A stretch of 64,000 nt of DNA from contig DATCLS010000039.1 of assembly GCA_036563805.1 (NCBI GenBank), forward strand, positions 38,234-102,233. Reading direction: 5' to 3'. The notes beneath the pieces were generated by a model. The model saw only the letters and a list, made by a program, of their open reading frames with translations, was not told the origin of the DNA and made no database searches. Below are positions 58,577 through 64,000 of this stretch, piece after piece. The position numbers and the translations under genes were made by a program. This stretch comes from DATCLS01 sp036563805 (lineage in GTDB: Bacteria > Actinomycetota > Acidimicrobiia > Acidimicrobiales > VFJN01). Each line of letters begins with the position of its first letter. Within the stretch, counting starts at the first letter, position 1.

Positions 58577-58685
58577 GCCGCGGCATCCCGGCGGGACGGC
58601 GGGCGCGATCCCGGCGGAATCCCGCCCGCGGCGGGACCCGGCGGAACGGACGGCGGGATGACGCCGCGAGCGGGTCGGGTCGCCG

Positions 58686-58691
58686 TAATCT
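58686..58691 (+). promoter_or_regulatory. Putative -10 hexamer of the 64-aa membrane protein gene (leaderless)
   Basis: TAATCT ends 7 nt before ATG 58699. Confidence 0.45.
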
Positions 58692-58698
58692 GAGGCAG

Positions 58699-58893
58699 AT
58701 GGCCCGACCCGCTGAGCGCTCCACGGGATGGACGACCCGCCTGTTGGTGGGGCTCGTCGTCGTCATCGTGCTCTGGTGGGTGCTCAACGCGCTGGTCGGA
58801 GTCGTCTTCTCGCTGATCCGCATGCTGCTGTTCGTGGCCCTGTTCGCGGTGATCGCCTGGGTCGTGCTGGTCGGCACCCGCGACAAGACCTAG
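58699..58893 (+). CDS. Small two-helix membrane protein, 64 aa
   Basis: The product MARPAERSTGWTTRLLVGLV continues with two nearly adjoining hydrophobic segments and ends LVGTRDKT. A short cytoplasmic head is followed by helices around residues 15-35 and 38-58. It starts 7 nt after a TAATCT hexamer. I do not recognise a family. It stands alone between ispG and a secreted-protein gene, preceded by a GC-rich stretch with several GGCGGGA-like repeats. Function unknown. Confidence 0.65.
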   Translation: MARPAERSTGWTTRLLVGLVVVIVLWWVLNALVGVVFSLIRMLLFVALFAVIAWVVLVGTRDKT

Positions 58894-59010
58894 GGGCGCC
58901 GCCGCGTCGCGCTCATCGGGCCCGGCGCGGGTGAGCAGGGTGTTCGCGACGTAACCGTTTCGTAACGTCCTTGCGCGTTATCGTTCCGGCCGTCAACGGT
59001 CGATGCGAAA

Positions 59011-59673
59011 GTGATCCACAGCGTCGTGCGTCCACGTAAGCGTTCCCACAACACACCACTCGCACTGGCCGGGCTGGGGGCCCTCGCCATCGCGGCGTCC
59101 ATCTCCGGCGGGGCGACCACCGCCTCGCCCGTCGGCGCGGCGGGTCGCGCCGCACCGCCCTCCGACCCCCAGGCCATCCGGTCGGTCGACTTCGGCAGCC
59201 TGGCCCAGCCCGGATCCACCTGCGAGAGCGGGCTCCGGTTCACGCCGCCCGGCCGCATCCCGGTCTCCGAGGGCCGCAGCCAGATCCTCGACCTGGCCCA
59301 GCTCACGCAGCTCGTGGTCGACGACGACGTCGCCTACGGCGACCTCGACGGCGACGGCATCGAAGAGGCCGTCGTGCACGTGACCTGCACCTACGGCGCG
59401 AACGGTGCGGAAGACACCATCGACGTCTACGCCCTCGAGGGCGACACGCCGGTCATCGCCGCGACGATCGACGAGCCGCCGGACTCGCTCGACAGCGAGC
59501 TGCCGCCCGCCGTCCAGGCCGCCGAGGTGGTCGGCGACCAGGTGGTCGTGACCTGGTCGCATTATCAGGAGGGCGATCCTCGGTGCTGCCCGTCGGGCCA
59601 GGCCCAGGTGCCTTACGCGCTCGAGGACGGCGAGCTGGTCGCCGGCGAGCCAGAGGTGACGCCCGCCTCGTAG
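59011..59673 (+). CDS. Secreted hypothetical protein, 220 aa
   Basis: From GTG 59011 the protein has a basic start (VVRPRKRSHN), a hydrophobic signal-peptide-like segment (LALAGLGALAIAASISGGAT) with possible cleavage after SPVGA or PVGAAGRA, and an acidic mature part. The mature part contains DDVAYGDLDGDGIEEAVVHV, a calcium-binding FG-GAP/VCBS-like loop (DxDxDG), and Cys residues (STCE, VTCT, CCPS) that could form disulfides. Proteins with this loop often fold as small extracellular domains. No enzymatic motif is seen. The start is tentative; no clear Shine-Dalgarno is present. Confidence 0.65.
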   Translation: MIHSVVRPRKRSHNTPLALAGLGALAIAASISGGATTASPVGAAGRAAPPSDPQAIRSVDFGSLAQPGSTCESGLRFTPPGRIPVSEGRSQILDLAQLTQLVVDDDVAYGDLDGDGIEEAVVHVTCTYGANGAEDTIDVYALEGDTPVIAATIDEPPDSLDSELPPAVQAAEVVGDQVVVTWSHYQEGDPRCCPSGQAQVPYALEDGELVAGEPEVTPAS

Positions 59674-59790
59674 TCGCCGCCCCGGACGCGCCGCACCGGG
59701 CGCGGCCGGCACCGGGTGCGCGCCGGCCGCATCGGTTGCCGTCGCATCGGCCGCCATTGTTGAACCGCCGGCCGGGGGTCGGCGGGGCAG

Positions 59791-59796
59791 TACCAT
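59791..59796 (+). promoter_or_regulatory. Putative -10 hexamer of proS (leaderless)
   Basis: TACCAT ends 9 nt before ATG 59806. Confidence 0.5.
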
Positions 59797-59805
59797 GCGA
59801 CGTTC

Positions 59806-61212
59806 ATGGCCAAGGTCCTCACGTCGCAGGCCGACGACTTCCCCCGGTGGTACCAAGACGTCCTCGCCAAGGCCGAGCTGGCCGACAACGGTCCGGTGCG
59901 GGGCACGATGGTCATCCGCCCCTACGCCTACGCGCTGTGGGAGGGGATGCAGGCCAAGGTCGACGCCCGCATCAAGGCCTGCGGGGCCGAGAACGCCTAC
60001 TTCCCGCTGTTCATCCCGGAGAGCTACCTCCGGCGCGAGGCCGAGCACGTCGAGGGCTTCAGCCCTGAGCTGGCGGTCGTCACCCACGGCGGCGGGAAGA
60101 AGCTCGACGAGCCGATCGTCGTCCGCCCCACGAGCGAGACGGTCATCGGCGAGTACATGGCCAAGTGGATCCAGTCGTACCGCGATCTGCCGCTGCTGCT
60201 GAACAGCTGGAACAACGTGGTGCGGTGGGAGCTGCGGCCCCGCCTGTTCCTGCGCACCACCGAGTTCCTGTGGCAGGAGGGGCACACGGCGCACGCCACC
60301 CGTGAGGACGCCGCCGCCTACGCGCTGCGCATCCTGCGCGAGGTCTACGAAGACTTCATGGTCAACGAGCTGGCCATCCCCGTGCTGGTCGGCCGCAAGA
60401 CCGCCAGCGAGCGCTTCGCCGGGGCCATCAACACGATGACGCTCGAGGCGATGATGCGCGACGGCAAGGCGTTGCAGATGGGCACGAGCCACGAGCTGGG
60501 GCAGAACTTCTCCCGGGCGTTCGAGATCGACTTCTCCGACGCCGAGGGGCGTACGCAGCTGGCCTGGACGACGTCGTGGGGGTCGACCACCCGCATGATC
60601 GGCGGCCTGATCATGACCCACGGCGACGACGACGGGCTGGTCGTGCCGCCGCGCGTGGCCCCCATCGAGGCGGTCGTCCTGCTGGTCAAGGACGACGCCG
60701 GCGCCGGCGACGCGGCCCGGCGCCTGGCCGCCGAGCTGGGCGACGCCGGGCTCAAGGTGCGGCTCGACGACCAGGTGGCGCAGAGCTTCGGCCGCCGGGC
60801 GACCAACTGGGAGCTCAAGGGCGTGCCGGTGCGCATCGAGGTCGGGCCGCGCGACCTCGCCCAGGACGCGGTCACGGTGGTCCGGCGCGACACGGGCGAG
60901 AAGGTTCAGGTGCCGTTGACCGGGGTGCGGGCCCACGTCGAGGACGTGCTCGGCCGCATGCAGGGCGACCTGCTGGCGGCCGCCACCGAGCGGCGCGACG
61001 CCCGCATCGCGGAGGTCGCCGACTTCGACGCCGCCGTCGAGGCGGCCAAGACCGGTTTCGCCCGGGTCCCGTGGGACGTTTTGGGCCCCGAGGGCGAGGC
61101 CCGGTTGGCGGTCGAGGGCGTCACCGTGCGCTGTCTCCAGCGGGCGGACGGCTCGCTGCCCGAGGCCGACGACGAGCCCGACCTGGTGGCCATCGTCGGG
61201 CGCGCTTATTGA
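59806..61212 (+). CDS. proS: Prolyl-tRNA synthetase, archaeal/eukaryotic-like form
   Basis: ProS charges tRNA-Pro. The 468-aa protein has the class II core (DFPRWYQDVLAKAELADNGP, IVVRPTSETVIGEYMAKWIQ, motif 2 around SWNNVVRWELRPRLFLRTTE, LGQNFSRAFEI). The anticodon-binding domain and a C-terminal extension end in a terminal Tyr (IVGRAY). No editing INS domain interrupts motifs 2 and 3. This architecture is that of the archaeal/eukaryotic-type ProRS also found in some bacteria such as Thermus, rather than the longer E. coli type with INS. Leaderless start at ATG 59806. Confidence 0.94.
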   Translation: MAKVLTSQADDFPRWYQDVLAKAELADNGPVRGTMVIRPYAYALWEGMQAKVDARIKACGAENAYFPLFIPESYLRREAEHVEGFSPELAVVTHGGGKKLDEPIVVRPTSETVIGEYMAKWIQSYRDLPLLLNSWNNVVRWELRPRLFLRTTEFLWQEGHTAHATREDAAAYALRILREVYEDFMVNELAIPVLVGRKTASERFAGAINTMTLEAMMRDGKALQMGTSHELGQNFSRAFEIDFSDAEGRTQLAWTTSWGSTTRMIGGLIMTHGDDDGLVVPPRVAPIEAVVLLVKDDAGAGDAARRLAAELGDAGLKVRLDDQVAQSFGRRATNWELKGVPVRIEVGPRDLAQDAVTVVRRDTGEKVQVPLTGVRAHVEDVLGRMQGDLLAAATERRDARIAEVADFDAAVEAAKTGFARVPWDVLGPEGEARLAVEGVTVRCLQRADGSLPEADDEPDLVAIVGRAY

Positions 61213-61256
61213 CTCTTCGGTCGCGGAACGTCGCGCTCCGCGCGCGAGGTTGCGGT

Positions 61257-61320
61257 TATACTGCAGCGTCCGTTCCGTTCGGTTTGTCGAAGGAAGGCGT
61301 GGGCTCCCGCCCACGCCTTT
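61257..61320 (+). promoter_or_regulatory. rimP-nusA-infB promoter and leader hairpin
   Basis: TATACT at 61257-61262 is a consensus-like -10. In the leader, AAGGCGTGGGC (61294-61304) pairs perfectly with GCCCACGCCTT (61309-61319) around a 4-nt loop, followed by TTTCG. This is an intrinsic-terminator-like hairpin 28 nt before the rimP start, suggesting attenuation of this operon. Confidence 0.55.
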
Positions 61321-61347
61321 CGTGTGAGAAGAGGAGGTGCAGCCAGG

Positions 61348-61833
61348 GTGAGCGTCGCAGACCGCGTGCGTGAGCTCGTGCTGCCCATCCTGGCGGAGCG
61401 TGAGCTCGAGCTGTACGACGTCGAGCACGCCGGCGGGGTGCTCCGGGTCGTGGTCGACCGCGACGGCGGCCTCGACCTCGACGCCCTGAGCGACGCCACC
61501 CGTGCGGTGTCGCGGGCGCTCGACGCGGCCGATCCGATCCCGGGCCGCTACACGCTCGAGGTGACGAGCCCCGGCCTCGAGCGCACGCTGCGCACTCCCG
61601 AGCACTTCGCCCGGGCGATCGGCGAGACGGTCAAGATCAAGACGGCGCCGGGCGTCGAGGAGCGCCGCATCCAGGGCGTCCTCACCGAGGCCGGTGCCGA
61701 TGGCATCGCGGTGCGGACGGGGGAGAGCGAGGCCGACGTGCGCTGGCTGGCGTATGACGACGTCGTGCGGGCGCGCACGGTATTCGAATGGGGCCCGGCC
61801 GCCCGCGACGAGAAGAGGGAACGCAGGTCATGA
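61348..61833 (+). CDS. rimP: Ribosome maturation factor RimP
   Basis: RimP assists 30S subunit maturation. The 161-aa protein has the N-terminal alpha/beta domain (RVRELVLPILAERELELYDV, then RVVVDRDGGLDLDALSDATR), the family motif YTLEVTSPGLERTLRTPEHF, and the C-terminal SH3-like domain. GTG 61348 has a strong AGGAGG at good distance; an in-frame GTG at 61324 lies before that site and is less likely. Its stop overlaps nusA as ATGA. It heads rimP-nusA-ylxR-infB. Confidence 0.94.
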   Translation: MSVADRVRELVLPILAERELELYDVEHAGGVLRVVVDRDGGLDLDALSDATRAVSRALDAADPIPGRYTLEVTSPGLERTLRTPEHFARAIGETVKIKTAPGVEERRIQGVLTEAGADGIAVRTGESEADVRWLAYDDVVRARTVFEWGPAARDEKRERRS

Positions 61834-63143
61834 GCAATCCCGACATGATGGAGGCGCTCCAGGCGCTGGCCGCGGAGAAGGGCATCTCGGTCGACGCCCT
61901 GCTGGCGGCGCTGGCCGACGCGCTCGAGTCGGCGTACAAGCGCATGCCCGGCGCCCACGAGTACGCGTGGGTCACGATCGATCCCACGAACTTCGACATC
62001 CGGGTCTACGCGCAGGAGATCGACGAGGACGGCGAGCCCTACGGGCCCGAGCTCGACGTGACGCCCAAGGACTTCGGCCGGATCGCCGCCCAGACGGCCC
62101 GCCAGGTCATGACCCAGCGCATCCGCGAGGCCGAGCGCGAGCTCCGCTACGAGGAGTACGCCGGGCGCGAGGGCGACATCGTCACCGGCACGGTCCAGCA
62201 GGGCGACAGCCGCTACACGCTGCTGAGCCTTGGCCCGGTCGAGGCGCTGCTGCCCCAGGCCGAGCAGGTCCCGCACGAGCGGCCCGAGCCCAACACCCGG
62301 CTCAAGGCCTACATCGTCGAGGTCCGCCGCACCTCCAAGGGCCCCCAGATCGTCGTGTCCCGCACCCACCCGGGCCTGATCCTCGAGCTGTTCAAGCTCG
62401 AGGTGCCCGAGATCGCGGACGGGGTGGTCGAGATCAAGGCGTGCGCCCGCGAGCCCGGGCACCGCACGAAGATCGCCGTCTGGTCGAACGACGCCAACGT
62501 CGACCCGGTCGGCGCCTGCGTCGGGGCCCGGGGCGCTCGGGTCCGCCAGGTGGTCAACGAGCTGCGGGGCGAGAAGATCGACATCGTCCCGTTCTCCGAC
62601 GACCCCTACGAGTTCGTCGCCAAGGCGCTCTCCCCGGCCAACGTCAAGGAGGTGCGCATCGACGAGGCGACGGGCGTCGCCGAGGTCATCGTGCCCGACT
62701 ACCAGCTGTCGCTCGCCATCGGCAAGGAGGGCCAGAACGCCCGCCTGGCCGCCCGGCTGACGGGGTGGCGGGTCGACATCAAGAGCGAGACCCAGCTGCA
62801 AGAGGAAGAGGCCTACGGCCAGCAGGAGTGGGCCGAGGGCGAGTGGGTCGTCGACCCGAAGACCGGCGAGCAGGTCTGGCAGCCGGCCGAGGGCGGCCCC
62901 GCCGTGTCGGCCGAGGAGTGGGAGGCCGCCGTCTCCGACGCCCCCGAGGGTGAGGCGGCCGCCGACGCATCGGCCGGCGAGGCGCCGGCGGCCGAGGCAC
63001 CGGCTGGCGACGCCGAGGCGACGCCCGCCAACGGCACCGAGACCGGCGAGGGGCCGGCGGCCGACCCGCCGGCCGAGCCGGCCGAGGTGGCGGTCGACGC
63101 CGGGGCCGGCGACGAGGGAGGCAAGGACGAGGCCCCGCCCTGA
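61830..63143 (+). CDS. nusA: Transcription termination/antitermination factor NusA
   Basis: NusA modulates RNA polymerase pausing, termination and rRNA antitermination. The 437-aa protein has the N-terminal polymerase-binding domain (MMEALQALAAEKGISVDALL), the S1 domain (GREGDIVTGTVQQGDSRYTL), and KH1 and KH2 (DPVGACVGARGARVRQVVNE; YQLSLAIGKEGQNARLAARL). A final acidic/alanine-rich tail of about 100 residues follows, longer than in mycobacteria (about 347 aa total) and free of E. coli-type repeats. It overlaps rimP by 4 bp. The rimP leader hairpin may allow NusA autoregulation. Confidence 0.96.
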   Translation: MSNPDMMEALQALAAEKGISVDALLAALADALESAYKRMPGAHEYAWVTIDPTNFDIRVYAQEIDEDGEPYGPELDVTPKDFGRIAAQTARQVMTQRIREAERELRYEEYAGREGDIVTGTVQQGDSRYTLLSLGPVEALLPQAEQVPHERPEPNTRLKAYIVEVRRTSKGPQIVVSRTHPGLILELFKLEVPEIADGVVEIKACAREPGHRTKIAVWSNDANVDPVGACVGARGARVRQVVNELRGEKIDIVPFSDDPYEFVAKALSPANVKEVRIDEATGVAEVIVPDYQLSLAIGKEGQNARLAARLTGWRVDIKSETQLQEEEAYGQQEWAEGEWVVDPKTGEQVWQPAEGGPAVSAEEWEAAVSDAPEGEAAADASAGEAPAAEAPAGDAEATPANGTETGEGPAADPPAEPAEVAVDAGAGDEGGKDEAPP

Positions 63144-63171
63144 CGGCCGCCGGTCCCGCGAGCCGATCCGC

Positions 63172-63384
63172 ATGTGCATCGGGTGCCGGCGCCGGGCGCC
63201 CCAATCCGAGCTCGTCCGGTTCGTGCTGGGTCCCGACGGAAACCCGGTCGAAGGCCGTACACTGCCCGGACGCGGGGCGTGGCTCTGCCGAGACTCGCTC
63301 GACAGCTGTCGGGCACTGGCCGAACGGCGTAAGGCGTTCTCCCGGGCGTTCCGGACCGGCAGAAGACGACCGGGCCGGAGCTGA
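63172..63384 (+). CDS. ylxR: YlxR-family (DUF448) RNA-binding protein
   Basis: This 70-aa protein begins MCIGCRRRAPQSELVRFVLG and has LPGRGAWLCRDSLDSCRALA, the two halves of the YlxR fold, with a basic C-terminus (AFRTGRRRPGRS). YlxR proteins lie between nusA and infB in Gram-positive bacteria. They are described as RNA-binding or nucleoid-associated regulators, including binding to the RNase P RNA. ATG 63172 lies directly before the CxxC and truncates the usual R-T-C start slightly, so a non-standard upstream start is possible. Confidence 0.9.
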   Translation: MCIGCRRRAPQSELVRFVLGPDGNPVEGRTLPGRGAWLCRDSLDSCRALAERRKAFSRAFRTGRRRPGRS

Positions 63385-63524
63385 CGTTTCGGCCGAGCCG
63401 CACAGCGTTGCCCGCAAGACCGTTCGTCCCGGTAGACCGGGGTGCGCGAGAATAGGGGACCGCGGTCGCCCACCATGTGCGCGTACCGCGCCCATCGAAC
63501 GACGAAGGGCTGGTCAGAGAGAAC

Positions 63525-64000
63525 TTGGCAGCAAAGATCCGGGTCCATGAGCTCGCCAAGGAGCTCGGGCTTACGAACAAGGAATGCCTCGACCTGTGTC
63601 TGTCGTTGGGCATCGGTGTCAAGACGCATTCGTCGGGCATCGAGGAAGCCCAGGCCGACCGGGTCCGCCGGCGCGCCCAGCGCGACGGTCTGACCCGTCC
63701 TGAGCAACCTTCCGAGACTGCAGGCGCCGCGCCGGCGAAGACGTCGGGCCGCCAGGCCGCGTCCAGCGAGCAGGCCCCCGTCACCTCCAAGTCGGCCGCC
63801 CGCAAGGCCGAGAAGGCCACGAAGGCGGCCAAGGCCGAGAAGTCCACCAAGGCCGCGCCGGCCCGCCCGGCCGCCGAGCAGCCGGCGGCGTCGGCTCCGG
63901 CCCCCGCGGGCGAGGCGCCGAGCCGTCCCGAGGCGCCCAGGCCGGCCCCGCCCCGCCCCGCCCCCGCCAGGCCGGGCGGCGACGGCGGGCAGGCCCCGCG
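63525..64000 (+). CDS. infB: Translation initiation factor IF-2, N-terminal part (runs off the window)
   Basis: The frame from TTG 63525 reads MAAKIRVHELAKELGLTNKE, the N-terminal IF2 subdomain that binds the 30S subunit. It continues into an Ala/Lys/Pro-rich linker (KAEKATKAAKAEKSTKAAPA) typical of the long actinobacterial IF2 N-terminus. The GTPase domain lies beyond the window. A GAGAGAAC purine run precedes the start. Order nusA-ylxR-infB supports the call. About 158 codons are visible. Confidence 0.95.
   Translation, partial: MAAKIRVHELAKELGLTNKECLDLCLSLGIGVKTHSSGIEEAQADRVRRRAQRDGLTRPEQPSETAGAAPAKTSGRQAASSEQAPVTSKSAARKAEKATKAAKAEKSTKAAPARPAAEQPAASAPAPAGEAPSRPEAPRPAPPRPAPARPGGDGGQAP

Overview
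The window is about 64 kb of very GC-rich DNA (roughly 70 percent or more) with GTG and TTG starts, strong G/C preference at third codon positions and many leaderless promoters. Gene order is actinobacterial: recG/rsmD/coaD/rpmF/plsX/acpP/rnc/mutM/smc/ftsY/ffh/rpsP/rimM/trmD/rplS, then yraN/comM/dprA/xerC/whiG-type sigma/rpsB/tsf/pyrH/frr/cdsA/dxr/rseP/ispG, then proS/rimP/nusA/ylxR/infB. A GTP-type PEP carboxykinase, an alpha-methylacyl-CoA racemase, an HspR-type operator and a DUF2469 gene agree with this. An early-branching high-GC actinobacterium such as an acidimicrobial lineage is my inference; no rRNA or tRNA gene is present to test it.

Layout. 1-4.5 kb (minus strand): the start of galK (cut by the window edge), galT, a Rieske oxygenase and a D-aminoacylase-family amidohydrolase, the last two overlapping and divergent from an IclR regulator. 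4.6-9.3 kb (plus): IclR, an alpha/beta hydrolase, the racemase, a PIG-L deacetylase and a DNA-alkylation-repair protein carrying an in-frame hairpin insertion. 9.4-14.9 kb: mixed metabolism and stress genes (quinone oxidoreductase, ABM monooxygenase, AsnC-type domain, Hsp20 under a HAIR element, PEP carboxykinase, cold-shock-like protein, L28).

15-40.3 kb: a long housekeeping run on the plus strand covering DAK2 kinase, recombination, CoA and lipid precursor synthesis, RNA processing, chromosome condensation, SRP targeting and ribosome/tRNA maturation. It is interrupted only by a minus-strand MoxR-DUF58-VWA operon at 31.4-34.5 kb. 40.4-49.5 kb: DUF2469, YraN, ComM, DprA, XerC-type recombinase, WhiG/FliA sigma factor and a secreted degenerate-M23/lipase fusion. 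Several proteins here carry low-complexity insertions, and there is a 494-bp gap holding a 90-bp direct repeat. 49.7-64 kb: translation and envelope genes rpsB-tsf-pyrH-frr-cdsA-dxr-rseP-ispG, two small membrane or secreted proteins, a eukaryote/archaeal-like prolyl-tRNA synthetase, and rimP-nusA-ylxR-infB (infB cut by the window edge).

The most unusual observations are: (1) a 157-nt, nearly fully self-complementary element between cdsA and dxr, flanked by CTAG and rich in G-U-compatible pairs on the plus strand; (2) a MutM/Fpg in the usual rnc-smc position that lacks several residues needed for catalysis; (3) a hairpin insertion inside the alkylation-repair gene; (4) the M23/lipase fusion; (5) at least 16 genes with a TANNNT hexamer 6-11 nt before the start codon. 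I saw no phage, complete IS element, CRISPR array or defence island.
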